64,000 nt of DNA from Cardinalis cardinalis (lineage: Eukaryota; Chordata; Aves; Passeriformes; Cardinalidae). How positions within the stretch are numbered: the stretch's first letter is position 1; every line of letters begins with the position of its first letter. Made by a program: the position numbers and the translations under genes. The notes under the pieces are model-generated. The model did not search any database and was not told the DNA's origin. It saw only the letters and a list, made by a program, of their open reading frames with translations. Below are positions 1 through 13,978 of the stretch, one piece after another. The DNA lies in assembly GCA_014549065.1 (NCBI GenBank), contig JACDOX010000113.1, positions 318,413-382,412 of the forward strand. Reading direction: 5' to 3'.

Positions 1-3000
1 CATCACCTTCGTTTCTTTGCTCCTAGAGAGAATCTGCTGACAGCAGGGCTATGATAGAACAGGCCACATCCACCATTGACTTTTTCCTTTCAGTGTCACC
101 TTGGGACATCATGTCTGATTTCCAAGTNATGATAATTTTGTAACTGTGCTTTAGTACTTCTCTTTTTTGGTCGCCTTGTGCAGCCTACTGGCTCTTCAGG
201 GGCTAAGTTCACGAGTGGCATCAAGTGGGTGCAAAAATGCTGTAGAAGAGGAAAAATCTCAGTCATTTTCATGCTGCCTTTTTTTTTTTTTTTAGTCAGG
301 CTTTGTGAACATGTAAAAATTGTGCAAATTTTTATTGAATTGTAATCTTTTTTTGTAAACATCTGTATTTCTTGGCAAGGATGATAAAGCAGAAAAGGTG
401 GAGAAAAGACAGGCTTCAAGGATAAAAGGAGCCTTAACTAAAGGAAGCAGGTTAGCAATTATGTGTGCACTGGCAATGTTCAAGATAGAATACTGCTCAC
501 ACACAGAGCTCAGTTATCTGCAGAACAAAGGAGCAGCTTACAGAACTCTCAGTACAGAGAGACCCAGTAGTAATTTTTGTGACTTCGTGTAGTCTTGTAA
601 AATTGTGAGGTATTCACAAATTCAATGCTTTGTTCTGCTTATTGAAAATCTTTGGANTTAAATTAATAAAACAAACTTGTGTAGCTACCAGTAAATGCCT
701 TTGTGAACAAAATGTTCCTTTTCAGGTCACTAGAATCGCCAGTTAAACTATCAAATGCAGGTGCTTTAATTAAAATAATTTTTTTTTTTTTGTGCAAATC
801 CACTTGAAGAAATAAGTAATTCATGGTAAAAGATATGAAAATTGGAATCTGACAAANGTGTATTTGTACAAAACCTTTCCATAAGTACTGAACTCTGTCT
901 TTAATGTGTATTGGTTGCTAAATCAAGTCAGATGNCTGAGGCAAGAACTGGAGAGCTGATAGCAAATATTCATAGTGGAAGCTGATAACAGCCTTAATTA
1001 AGCTGCTGCTATCTTTCCATGATAAATTTAGAACTTCTCCATAAGTCATCTGACTTTAATGCTCCATTTGCATCCAGGAGTGTTTGATTTAAATCAGTGT
1101 CTCTGTTAAGAAATCTGCAGATGTCTCTTTGATAGCCCTAGCTGTCTCTCAAGAAGAGCCTGGGAGCTTTGTTTTCCTGTGTTACAGGGTAGAGAATGAN
1201 GTGTACATTGACCTAAAGCTGACCTTCCAGCATTTAGCTTTTTCAAGGTTGGCATACCCTGAGAAATACTTATTTCTTTAATGACTAATGCTTTCTCATA
1301 CCATTTCTTGAAGCCAGAATTCCTTAATTTTTTTGTTACTGTACTTGCTTAATTCAAAGAAGCTTTACCTTGAAAACTGGGTAAAANGATNATTTTAGAA
1401 TAATTCTAGAAGCTTGGATAGGCACAGTCCAAGACAGCTCTATTCATGTAGTGTTAATTGCAGTTAAACAGAAAGGTTCTAAGATAACAAATGATGTGGT
1501 GAGTTTTTAGAGAAGCTATTTAGTATTATGGCAACAGATTGTTTGAATGGATTTGTTGTCTCTGGTTTTGCTTTCAGCAGTTGTACACATTGTAAATGCC
1601 TTAATCATCAATTACTGAACTGTCTGAGACACTTCTTTTTATTTTAATTATTTTAAGGGCAGGAAAAAAATAACTTAATTTGAAAGTTAATACTTGTATT
1701 AGAATTTTATGATCAAAAAATAAATTGTTTTTCCTGTCTAGAAATTCTGCCATTATTTCTGAGCCAGACATTTTAACAGGATTCTTCTTTATAGTTAGAA
1801 AAAAGTCATGGGAGAGTGGTGCTACTTCTTTGCAGAGACTGAATACACAGTATTCAGAAACNGTAATTCGCACAGCTGTCTAAAGCTGAGATAAAGTAGA
1901 TCATTAAGTTCATGTAAATTATAAAAGTCATCTGCATGTTTGTCTAGAAGTCCAGTATTCATGCATTTTGTGTGAAAACAAACACAAAAAAAGGAGAGTT
2001 ATTTCACCAGAACCTGAGAAGTGGTGTGAGAAAAAGGAGCTCTGCATGAGAGATGTGGAGGATCTGATGCATATGAGCACTTAGAACAGGCCAAAGAAAT
2101 CAAGTGTGTTCTGCTGTATTCCTGCTGCCTGTACTTGTATGGGCTAGCATTTTTTCCTAGCTCTTTTCTGCTTTTCACTTTCTCCTTTTTTTTTAACATG
2201 GTATGCCTCTGCATGAATTTTTACAATTTTTTTAAGAGGACCTTGGAATTTAATTTGAATGTAGTGATTTTCCTGCACGTGTGCACTTATGTATCTCTGT
2301 TACTCTGTGGTGCTGCTAATTCAGTATTTTGTAACTCCTGAGGTGTTAGGATTTCTTGGTATCATACCTTGGGGACAGGAAGCAGAAACAGTCAAGAAAT
2401 ATGAGCCAATGTGCATAATTGTGACGTGCTTGAAGTTACAAAAGTTGCTCTTTGGACAATGCTATTTCTGAGAAAATGATGGGTGAATATAATATTGGTA
2501 GTTTTCTTATCTATCAGTCACTAAGACAGTGGCCGATTGAGTGGAATTTGTACCTGGAGAAATAAATTTTTGAAATTGCATCTCTGGATTGTTAGTATAG
2601 TTAGATAGTTATAAATTTTTTACATACTTTTAAATAGTTTTATATGTACATATATTGATTGATAGCACAGGTAGTAAATTAGCTAATAATCTGTCACAAA
2701 AATAGCTGAAAAATACTTTTCAAAAAAACTAAGAAGCTAGTGTTTACACTTCTGTACTCTATAATTATTCTGTTGTATTTGTCTGCTTGTGATCAGATTA
2801 GTTGTATTTTAAGGAAATTGAAACCAAAATTGTAGATGCTTCTCAGTGCAGGGCCATGTTACTCTGAGGTACTTGGAATGTTTCTGGACAAAATAAATAT
2901 TCTGTGTGGGTAGTTCTGCATATCAGCAGGTGTAGGAGCATCAAGNTGGCGAGTGCAGATCCGGAACACACGTGGGGCTTTCATTATCTGAAGAGATTCT

Positions 3001-6000
3001 CTGCTTTGTGATTAGAAAGGTGACACATGTGAGAAACTCCTACAGATGAGTGGCTGTCAGTGTTGCTTTGGTGCCTCACTCCCCTCAGTTTACATACTGC
3101 CCTCTTTNCTGCAGTATTTGCAAAACACTTCACTGTAGTAGCTGTGTTTCCAGAGTGCTGCTGGGTACAGAAGCAGATGGCAGCTCAGTCATTTATCCAT
3201 CTTGCACTATTTATTTCTATTATTTCTCTGGAAACAAATTAATTGATGTAAAGCTGTTGCTTCCTATCTCCTGCTTCTCCTGTTTGCTCACTTTTTTTTT
3301 TTTTTTTCATTTTTTAAGAGGGGAAGATAGAAATCATGTCTGGTTTCTGTTGATGGTTTTCTTTTGTCCTTCTAGTCACGAATATTTCAGTGCTATAATG
3401 AGAAATCTTTGAAAAGCTGTGCAAGGTGATGTACCAAAAGACTAAAAATTAACTAAGACAAATTAGTTTCTTCTGTTTCTAGAAGCACACATGTCAAGAT
3501 GATGATAAGAGGATATTTAAAATACAAATTAGGGTTGAAGGTTTGTGTGGGTTTTCTGGGGGCATAGGNACGCACCGCCTGTCTAACTTCCTTCCATTTT
3601 GTGTCCTTTTGGACTGTGTGGGTTTTTAAAGACTTCTGATGACTCCTCATGTGAAATAAACAACTACTTTCCTCTCCAGCAGAAATGGTGCCAGGTGGAT
3701 TTGGCACTGCTGAGAGAACTCTGTTTGCAAAGGTAACTATCAGTAATTCATTGCCTACATGGAAGGTTGTNTCAAGTTAGGTCTTGTATGGTGACCTCAA
3801 ACTCCACTGAAATTTTTTTTTCTTTGTTTGCTTTTATGAGATCATGGAAAAGACTGTAAGGTTTTTTTGTACTTAGTTGTGGATCCTTTAGAATATGGTC
3901 AGAATAAAATAATTTTGACAAAATCAATTGACAATGTGTTAAGAGGAAAGACTTCTCTCTTCAGAAGACACTTACTTATTTGAAGTGCTAGACCATCATT
4001 TTGTGTGGACACATTTAATTGCATANATTTCAATTACTGCTGGTGGGCTGGAGGAATAAACTAAATAAAACCAGGGTGGTGAGCATGCACTGACCATGAT
4101 TGTCATTTCACTAAAGAAAAATATNTAAGGTTAGAGTAGATTCCATTGCCTTAGAGCTGAGGGAGAGAGGTTAAAAAAAAAAAGTAAGCAACCCCAAGGC
4201 TGAGCTGAAGTTCGTGTTGCAAGATCTATAAGCTAATCAGTACTGCAAAGACTTGAGCTAGAGTTGTATGTCCTCTGTTGGAGGACTCTGCTTTCTTTAA
4301 GGAATAATATCAGCTATGTGGGTAGACTTAGTGTATATGGACTGTTAAGTGTGGAGAAGATGGTGGGGAAGAGAGGCCAGTGAAATGGGTTCCTGCCCTC
4401 CCCTCTCAGTTTGCATCATGGTCACACATTCCCCTCGTACAAGTTTGTGGACAAGATAGAGTGAGTGGGAGAGCCAGGAGCAGTGTTGATCCACTGGTTT
4501 AAATAGTCTCTGCAATCTTCTGGGTATCCCTGGTTTCAGCCAGCACACTGCCTGACATTGGTGCTTCCTGCTGTTTGGAGTGCTTAGCTGCTGGTGCTGC
4601 AGAAGAAGGCAGAGCTGACAATTAGTTGGGCTGTTATTCAGATGGCTGCATGGTGCTCCAGTTCCCAGACAGATGCAGCAATCTGGGTAAGGAGAACACA
4701 TTTTCTGAAAGGTGGCTGTGTGCTTTGTTTGGGCGTTGCCATCAATGTGAATTTCACCATAGGCTTATGTGAATGGGACTACACTTTATTACTTTTTTCA
4801 CTGTCTTTCTTCAAACCCAAATCCTGGTCTGGAAAAGGAAAGGGCACAATACTGAACTGGTTTCCCATAGCACAGTTGTGAGGAAGAGGATGGTACAGTG
4901 TGACTTGTGTAGGCCTCTGGGAAANTGAGATTCTTTCTTGGGTTGGCTATGCAAAGAACTGTGAATCCCAGAATAATATTACTCATAAATTGCCCTACAT
5001 TAATTTCAATTCTGTATAGCACATGTAAATGAAAATCTTGGAAACACGTTTGCTAAATCATGTGGTAAATGGTCTTGTTGATGACTGCAGAGTTGCTCTG
5101 GGGTTGGAGCTATTAAGCCCTTATTATGGGAATCCAACAGGGCAAATTAAGAGAAACCTGTGTGTGTGCTTGTTATTTTAGGACTTTTATGCTTTCTTCT
5201 GAGAGACCTCATGTAGGACCCCATGACCTAAAAAGACTTGATATCTTTTAGTCAGAGGTTAAGTTTTGAAATCTCAGTTACTGATCTATCAAAATCACCT
5301 TCAAGGCTGGGTTTAGTGTTGTTTTTCTTTAATGCTAAAAAGTTCAATATTGCTTTTAGTAATACCTGTAAAATAGCTTTTTAGCATTTTGCCTGGTTAT
5401 AGGTGGTGTTTTCACTTATAACTGCATCTTTGTGTAAATTGAGGGGGGATAATTTATATTTCATTGTAAGTAGTTGCCCAGTGGGTTTCTTATTTGTTTG
5501 TAACACCATTGTAAGCATTCTTTAATTTGAGAGTGTTCAGATGCTATACATGAGTGTTCCTTGGAAATACTATTCCAAGTACACAAAACCATTGTGCATG
5601 GTAGAATTTGCCATTATAACAAATTCTATCATAAAAGAACTAATGCATGGTATTTTTTTGCAGGCTTTAACTTTTANATTTCAAGGCTTAAATGTGCAAT
5701 CCATTGAAAACAAGTATTGCTCCTGTTTATAATGCTTGCTGGATACCTCCCCAGAGGCAGGATTTTAGAGATTTAACAATTTTTAATGCCAGTATATGAA
5801 TGTATGCTTTTACATAAATTTCAAATTTCACTTTGGATCAGGTGAATCATCTCTCTCCCTATTTCTTTTTCTAACTTCACCCAGCATTCTCTGGAATATT
5901 ACCTATCTGAAAAACTGTCATAGTCTTCTCNTGCCATTTTTGCCAGGATCATAAGTGTTTTCAGTAATATTCGTGAGCAGCATTACTGACAGAGCTTGAG

Positions 6001-9000
6001 TTCCAGCTGAATCAGTTTAGTCTTTTGATGGCGTAATTATTTTGCCAGCCGTCGCTCTTGTAGCAGTGGAACTCCCCTTTGAGGAAAAATGAGGTCATTC
6101 ATCTTTTGTAAGATTCATACATGAGCTTTATTACTATAGTAATAAAATTCATTGCTAGGTCGGTAACCACAAAGGACTCATAGGAGAGGAAATTGTAACC
6201 ATGCTTACGTGCATTGCCATGTGCACAGTTAGGTTGCTGTTAGAATTAGCACATCACAATGCACCTGTAAATAAAGAGGGAATGTGTGCTTTGGATTAAT
6301 TTATGGAATGTTGGACAGTTNGAACAAAATTGTAAAAATACCTGAAACAATGCTCTGTCCTCCCTGCATTATCTTAGATTTCGTTGGTAAGGTTGATAAA
6401 CCTTTTTTTCTACTTATTATATGTATTTACAGCTAATATTCTAGGACCCTGTGTTGTCTTTAAATGACATTTTCCCACCATCCTTGCCAGTTTGTTTATA
6501 AGGCTCTGTTATCTGCAATTTGCACAGGCAGTGCTTAGATGTCTTCTCTGTAAACTATGTTCTAACTATATATATTCAGTAGTGTTCACTTTTTTTTTCA
6601 TTTTCATCTTTGTGTTTCATTTGAAATATTATTAAAATTATCCAAAATTATTCTTACCTATGGTTACAGAATGATTTCATGATTACAGCACATAGGTATA
6701 GGGTCTGACTGACTGCATTGCCGTTAAGGAATTATTTTCATTCAGTGATATTTTGGGAAGTTTCTAACCCTGAGAATGAATATGTTGGGACTGAGGGGGC
6801 TTTGCTTTGGTGCGTCTGCTTGCCTTGCTACTGTGAATAATTGTCACCAAGTGCAGGGGAGATCTGTAGAGGTCGGGCAGTGGTGCTGCTTTACCTGCAG
6901 CTGCCAGCCCGCCCAGACTTGTCTGCTGCACAAACCACAACGTCCTCATGGCTTGCAAATCACACTGCCTGTAAAGCCTGACAGTGCAGACAGGTGAAAA
7001 GAATAACTGAAGTCTAAAAAAGGTGTGTTTAGGCTTTTTTTGTTTCCATGGTGCCAAGCACTTTCAGTTTGTATTTAAGGAAAAGGGTGCATAGCATTTT
7101 AGAGGTGGCATGCAANAGCATGCAAGGATGCCTGGTAACAGCAGTATAGAAATTTCCACTCCAGAGGACTCCTGAAAGGAATTTCAAAGGCAGCAATAGA
7201 AAGGATGAGTGAATGGGCTGGAACAGAAACAGTTCCCTTTGTTGTGTGAGTACATAAAAAGTACTTTTAAGTGAAGATTGTTAATGAATCCATTCTTGTT
7301 AATGTATCACACTGAGGTTCTGCTAGGCTCATATTTTTTTNAAAAAATCAAGGCAGTTGAACACATGCATCCAATGTGCATTGAATGCTACAGCAAATTC
7401 AAGTCATTACCTGCTCTTGTTAATGAAGAAAGTGCTGGTGGTGGGAAGTGTAACAGACAATGCTTTTAATGAAATTAAATTTGCACATAGTCCCAAGCAT
7501 ACTAATATCTCTAGGTGATACNCATCTCCTTAATTCCAAGATTTCTATTGTTTTAAGAGCTATAGGTATCTAAAGAGAAACCATAAAATTAATTTTGTAC
7601 ACCTTANTTTTTAACTGTTTGCTTTCCGTCTCTTTCCCTCTTGGATAGAAGCTGATTGTTCAGGAACTTGTTACCCTTACAAGTGGATCTTCTGCTAAGG
7701 TTTTTAAAGCATCCCTGAGATCCTAATAAGAAATGCAAAAAGGAGAAAACTTATATTCCTGCAGACTACAGCTGCAGTGTATTTCAGAATATTGTGTAAC
7801 AAATCACTGCAAGCTATTCTGTACAAATGATGAAACTGGATAAAATACCATATGGTGCTGCACAGTACTTCAAAGAATTATTTCAATATTATGAATGGGC
7901 TAAAATATCACATGCAGATTTATTCAGTCTAATTGGGACTTCACAGTTGTGCTGTTGTAAAGGAGAATATCTGTGCAAGCNAAGTTGTGGGCAGGGGAGG
8001 TGGAATCAGACTATAGTAAAATAGAAACTATATGAGAATTAACTTTTCCTNAAATGCATAACAAACATAATCGTCTAGCATGCTGTTAGCAGCAGCACAG
8101 TAGGTTTTATGGTACTTTTGTAATTTGGATACTCTGATTTGGAGTATAATTGGATTCCTGGGCAACACTGGATGGCAACATTCTTAAGTTGTGTAAAGAC
8201 TATTTGAAGTAATGGGATTGACATTAACCTTTTAAAGTTTCTTTTTAAAAATCTGTTTGAAAAGATTAAAAAATAAGCTGCAGAAGAAGCTTAGAGATTT
8301 CAGGAAAAACTTCTCTTGTGTCGCAGACTATAGGCATTCATTCTGATTGGCTCTGTAATGGATAAAATAAATTTGTTTGGGGATTTTTTTCTGGCCTCCA
8401 ACTACTTGTAGGTGGAGACCAGGAAAAAAACATCTAATAAAAAACATACAATTCAACTTGAAAAAACAGCTGGCTTGAAATTCAGCCAAAAAGTTGCCAT
8501 TTAATAAATACAGAAAAACTAAAACTCAGGGAGGCACAGTATATTCAATGATTTTGTGTTTCAAGGAGGAGATGCAGATAGAGATGCACTGAGTACTTCT
8601 ACNTTTGGAAAAATAAAAAAGGTATATTTGTCTTTTTTTTTAACTAAAACTCTCGTTTGTGAGGTTGGTGTTCTGTTGTTGTCTAAGCAAAAGTAAGGCA
8701 GGGGTGCACTGTTTTCTTGTGTCCTTGACTATGTTTATATAAAACAAATCAGGGCTGGTTCAGGGTGCTGTGCAGAGCAAATAATAACCTTAAGCTCCTC
8801 TTATTTCCTTGAGTAGTGTTACTTCTTTCTGAAACTCTGCACCTTGCAATCATTAAAATGCCAATGCAAAGGAGGAATTCTGGAGACANGGCAAAGGGGA
8901 TGGACAGGAGTAGTGGCGACTTTGATTTAAATTGTTACAAAATTCATTAACTTAATTGGATTGTGATATTTGTAAGTCTCATCAGTGTGNGGCTGAAAGG

Positions 9001-10097
9001 ATTCTGTGAGGTGTAAGGTAATCTCATGTCTTCTGCATATTGATGCTGTTTGCTGCGAGGCTGTAGAAAATGNACAAATGTTGGGCTGAAAACACCACAG
9101 GAAATAAAATCCACAACTGATAGGGTGCAAAACTTTTANCTGGCATAGGCCTAATAATGATGTCANTGTTTGCCTTTTTAAAAGATTATTATTAAAAGGA
9201 GCATCTTTTACAAAGGAGTAGCTGCTGGCTAGACTGGTTTTTCACATTTGAACTCAGAAACAGTTAATCATCTTTTAAGAGGTTTAGAAGACATTTGTGA
9301 GTCTGATCTACATGTCATCATACAAAGCGAACTAAGAATTCTAATGGNAGCAGTATTCCCCAAAGCACAGGGAAATACCTAGAGAAAGGAGAAATTTGTT
9401 CAACATGGCCTCAGGGGAGCTGAGGAATTCCCTTAGGACAAGGAAAAGCTATGTTAAGGGAAGCTTGGATATGCAAAATAGCTTTGTCTTGAGCAGATTG
9501 TTCTTGCTATTGAGGAAACTGAGGCAGGGAGGTGAGTGTGCCTTTACAGTTTTGTTTGCATGTGCATAGATTTGTTTTAGTATTATCTGAAGTAAAAACC
9601 CTAATCTGGAATCACTGTGTTTTAGTGCTGTCCTTTTCACTCATTTTCCTTGTGGTATGACTGATTAATCTAGAATGCCTTCAAGTTCTGGAGTCCTGTG
9701 AAACACTGCACACACAGTGAACAGGATTTTATGAGGTCAGGCTCTTACTAGGAGGCTTAATCATCTCTGCTGCAATGCCTAATTTAAGGGAAGAATGGGG
9801 ATGTTTGCCTCTGCAGACAAGGAGAGGGACTGTGGCAAAGTCTTTTCAGAGCCTTGAGCTCCTGAGACCTGCAGTCCTTTCTTGGTAACACTGTCAAAAT
9901 AGTGCATCTCTCTTAGTTCACTGAAAGATATTCCATCTGACTTTCAACCAATAATCACCTTTTCAGGGTAGTATATAATTTTTTTCTTTTTTTTTCCTTG
10001 TTTGGGAAACTCATAATTCAGGTCATGAATGTATATTTTATAGTTCTATCAGCTCTTGTTAGTGTCTCATTAAAGGGTTCTCCAGTGTGTGGTATGG
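1..10097. other. Noncoding sequence upstream of TENM3 coding exon
   Basis: This stretch is AT-rich with frequent stops in all frames. Poly-T runs occur at about 279-293, 781-792 and 3292-3307. A slightly more GC-rich patch at about 4360-4700 has an open minus frame of 118 codons that resembles no family I know. One short MIR-like match near 9505 is listed separately. I see nothing else. Confidence 0.7.
9505..9538 (-). repeat. Possible short MIR-like relic
   Basis: The words TGAGGAAACTGAGGC and GGGAGGTGAGTG match, in order, the reverse complement of the tRNA-derived/CORE part of mammalian-type MIR. The match is only about 34 nt, so it may be chance. Confidence 0.3.
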
Positions 10098-10330
10098 TAA
10101 ATTGGGGAATAATTACAGTTGTAGGGGTATTCTTCAGGTCACCTAGTTCAGCCCCATGCTCAAAGCAGGGCTTCCTTCAAAGTGGAGTCAGGTGGTTGAG
10201 GGTGTTGTTAAGTCAAACTCAGAAATTCCCCAAGGATGAAGATTTCACAGCCTCTCTTGGCAGGCAGTTCCAGCCCTTAACCATTCTCATTATGAAGCTG
10301 TGGGGTTGCAGGCTTGGGTGTCTCATTTTT
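10098..10330 (-). mobile_element. CR1 LINE fragment, 3' region
   Basis: The reverse complement of the CR1 3' part can be read here. It runs through words equivalent to CACCTAGTTCAGCCCC, GCTCAAAGCAGGGC, CCAAGGATGAAGATTTCACA, CCTCTCTTGGCAGGCAGTTCCAG and a degraded ACCATTCTCATTATGAA. CR1 elements are 5'-truncated in most bird copies, and this one is also diverged and lacks its terminal 8-bp tail units. A 128-codon plus-strand frame over it is antisense CR1, not a gene. Confidence 0.85.
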
Positions 10331-11200
10331 TACTTTTGGGGAAGATGCAGATTAATTGAACACACCAAGCCTGTTTGGTTTTGATCTAGNGCTTTTAAAC
10401 TGAGGCACTCTCAAGAATAGTGAATTGCTTTTAAATCATTGTTAAGATTTTTCTTGTTGGCATCTGTTTTGATATATTGGAGCTGCAAGAGAGTGTTTTG
10501 TAACTCATGAGATGTTGAGTTCTGTTACCTATAACACAGTTGACATACTTTTACGTTTGTTTCTCCTCTTTGTTATCGGAGTCTGCATTCTTGGCTGAGA
10601 TGAGGAGCTTGCATCTCTCTGGTTTTTGTGCCTATCTCTATAGAGAGCTATAATTTTCAGCTGTCTTCAGAAAGAAAAGAAACCAACTGTTGTAATGTCT
10701 GTATCAAGCTACATAGCTTGAGGATTGTATTATTCATAAGAGAATATATACTCTATAGGGTCTGAAATTAATTGATAATCTAGTTAAAACATGAAATTGC
10801 TNTTATGTGTGTTCTTGAAGGGAAAAATAAAAGTGGGAAGGTGTAGGGTTTTTCTCATATAACCCTCTAGCTAATCAGGAGCTTCTAAAATTACATAGGT
10901 CATTGAAGATAAAGTTATCCAAAAGGTTATATCACTTTTCATGTCTTTGAAAATTATTTTTCTTTCTTTATGAACACTACTATCTTTTGAAGAAAGGGAC
11001 TTGACTGCAGTGCTAATGAAGTGTGAAGAACTAAAGGTGTCACCGCTGCAAATGGTATTTTCAGGAACAAGAAGTTAGTTTACTTGATACCTCATAGCAA
11101 ATGTCTTCCAAAGTCTAAGGTGCTCTCTGTGTGAGTTACAATGAAAGTGTTGGGAGAGGAGGTGTTTATGTAGTCTGTCTGGTATGTCTTTTCCAAAATA

Positions 11201-11260
11201 TATCTTTGGGTACATATTTTGTATCTTTGGGTACAATATGTACTTTGGGAACATATTTTT
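11201..11260. repeat. Degenerate tandem repeat, three copies of about 20 bp
   Basis: Three successive variants of TATCTTTGGGTACATATTTT occur, the third altered to TACTTTGGGAACATATTTT. This is a local duplication with no coding potential evident. Confidence 0.6.
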
Positions 11261-13882
11261 AAAGCAAAACCAATGTGTTTAGTATACTTCCCTGACTTAG
11301 GGGAACTTGCAGCTGGTGAATTACACCAGTCATTCCAAACACGTGTCAGAAAAACCCAACCATGTACTGTGCTCCGCAAGTTTTGACCAATTGACTGAGA
11401 ANCTATTTTAAAAATATTGTAAGAAATATTCTAACATTACTGTTATTAATTTTACATATTCTTAGAGAAAATTTTGTGGTGTAATTTTCTAAGACTTCTT
11501 TTTTTTTTAAATATCCTTTAATATACGTTTGTGCTAGTAGTAGGTGTAGTATAAACCTAGAAGCTGGAATGGATTGTGATGTAGTGAAAGATTACCGCAC
11601 TTCTGTTCACCTAAGGTTAACTTGGTAGGTCACTGAAACACCACTGCAAGGGACAAAGCAAACAACAGCTATGTACCTGGGATACTTAGATTTTTTATTT
11701 TGTTGGTCTCTGATCCTGTTAAAAGTCACTTGAACTCAAAGTGCTTGAACTGAGTTGCCAAACATGGACCTTGCCTTAGAAAATGGGAGCACAGCCCCTA
11801 TTCTGAGTTTCAGTAATCTCCTGTCAANAGAAAAGGGTTAAGACCCTATTAGGTAGGAATCAGGCATTTGGACTTTTGAGAATCCCTGAATACACCCTTC
11901 TGATATCTGCAGGACGCTGTGTGTTTGTAACAATCGTGCTGCTAATCATATATTGATTGTTATTTTTTTGTCAAGTATGTGAGTATCTATCTGTTCCTAC
12001 ATAGTGTTAAAGGGAGATCTCGTACATGAAGAACTCCAACCAGCTATGTCAGTCCAGGCTGAGAAAGGTGGAGTATGGGTTGTTAACAAAACCAGTTGAT
12101 GATTTAAAAATTTAGCNGTATGAAAAAATTTTCCTTTAGGTAGTCCTAGTAGGTTTTATTACACTATTACCTACCTTTTACTAAATACTTAATTGAATCT
12201 GAAATGCTGAATAGAAGTACTTTTTTCCTGATAATATAGTATTATTTGTATCATAAATGATATGCAAGTAAATCCTCAATTTATGTGTAGCTTTGGTTTT
12301 ATAATGGTGTTTCTTGAAAATATGAATAGGTGTGTTGATCTTGCATCCAAGACTCTTCAATATTAATTTTCCTTATTTAGTCATCTAAAGCTAGGNAAGA
12401 TGCTTTACACTTGTGTTCACAGTCATTTGTTATCAGTCATTAAAATGCTGCATAGTCATTTGTTATAGGGTTAAAATCTTGTTTGGCCTTTTGTTCTGGA
12501 GAGTTAAAATATTGACTGCAATGTAAGAAATTGAACTCTACTTGGATTATTAATATCTCCCGTAACTGATGTCTCAAGTGAGAGCATTGTCACTTAAAAG
12601 TAGTGGGCTGCTTTAGCAATATCTATTTGTCATGANCTCATATCCACAATAGAATTGCGTGTAATGGATAACATCAGAAATTTGGGTAGGGAATTAATAG
12701 CTGTAATTTACTTTCTGGTTATGCTGCCTTTTCTTTCTGAGAAAATACATGTGCTTTGATATTTATTGCAGATACACATTCTCAAGCAGCAATTAAGTTA
12801 TGTTTTCTTTTCATGTGTAAAAAGTAATAAATTTAGTGGAGATTCACTTGGCAGTGTGGGAGGGANAAAGCAGAGTTCTAGTTCTACATTTGCTTCACCT
12901 TACCCATATCCTTGCCACCTGCTCTTCAGCCATGGCATTGAGAGCTTGCCCTCCAGTTTGCTGCTGTGACTTTTCCATGGCTCCAGCCCTGCACNTCACA
13001 TCCCACTTTCCATCTCTTCAGTCAAATACCTCTGTTTCCTTGCCTTCAAAATATCTTAGGGCTTAACAGTACAATAAATCAATCACTGCAGTATCCAGTA
13101 CCCCAGTATAAGATCAAAATACAATTCTGAGTTGATAGCAATTCANTCCTCCGGGTTTCTTCTTTTTTACTTCCCAGAAGCAGTTTGATGTTGACATGTC
13201 TCTTATCCATACCATTCTGACATGGTGCAGGACAGGGTGGTCTTGCTTGCACTTGCCTAAGCTCATTCTGGCCAGTTTGGCAGATGTAGCAGTCATTTTT
13301 GTTGAAGTCAAGTTTGTACCATTAGACAATAGAGCAGTGCTCCTCTCTGCTGNCACTGTTCAGAGAATCACTGCCTTGTTAGCCTAGTAAACATTTTTAG
13401 TTTGAGTGCTGGCAGCTTATCATGTCAAGTATTGACAGAGGTAAATTTCCCTCTGTATTAATGCAGCAGGAAAATGGCCAAGCAAGCATTTTTCTGCATT
13501 CTTTTTTGCAGCAACGAGCAATGGCTACAAACTGAACCTTTTGGGTGTGATTCTGTGGAGTTGGTCTTAGAATTTCTGAAGTAATCAGAAGTTATGAATT
13601 CTAAAAACAAATACCTAGACTAAATCAGAGATATTGTAACAAATTAAAAAATACTTTTTTCTGNAAAAGTATAGAATTGATGACAGCAAACTGTTTTATG
13701 ACTTTACTGTACATGATAACGGTTAACATAAGTCAGCTTCTCTTCATCTGTATGTTCTTCTCTTGGGATATTCCCTTCTCCTTACGTGTTATAAGGGTGA
13801 CAAGAGGCATGTGGCTTTACTGTTAGGGAAAGAGCCTGTTTTAAAATTTTGCAGAGGGAATTTGAATTGGCATACTCCAGAA

Positions 13883-13978
13883 GGTTTGGTTTGTCATTGG
13901 GGTGTTGGGTTTTTTGGTTTGTAGTTTTTGTTTAATTTTTGGTTTTTTATTTCCCCCCTTGCCTTTCCCCCCCCCACT
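13883..13978. repeat. T/G-rich low-complexity tract ending in C-runs
   Basis: It alternates runs of T and G on the + strand, followed by TTTCCCCCC and a C9-10 run at about 13968-13976. It is simple sequence. Confidence 0.75.

Noticed and set aside
4345..4701. 118-codon minus frame
   Set aside because: It is rich in Cys, His, Leu and Ser as expected from a GC-richer noncoding patch, and matches no family I know.
9998..10384. 128-codon + frame
   Set aside because: It overlaps the minus-strand CR1 and carries no recognisable domain.
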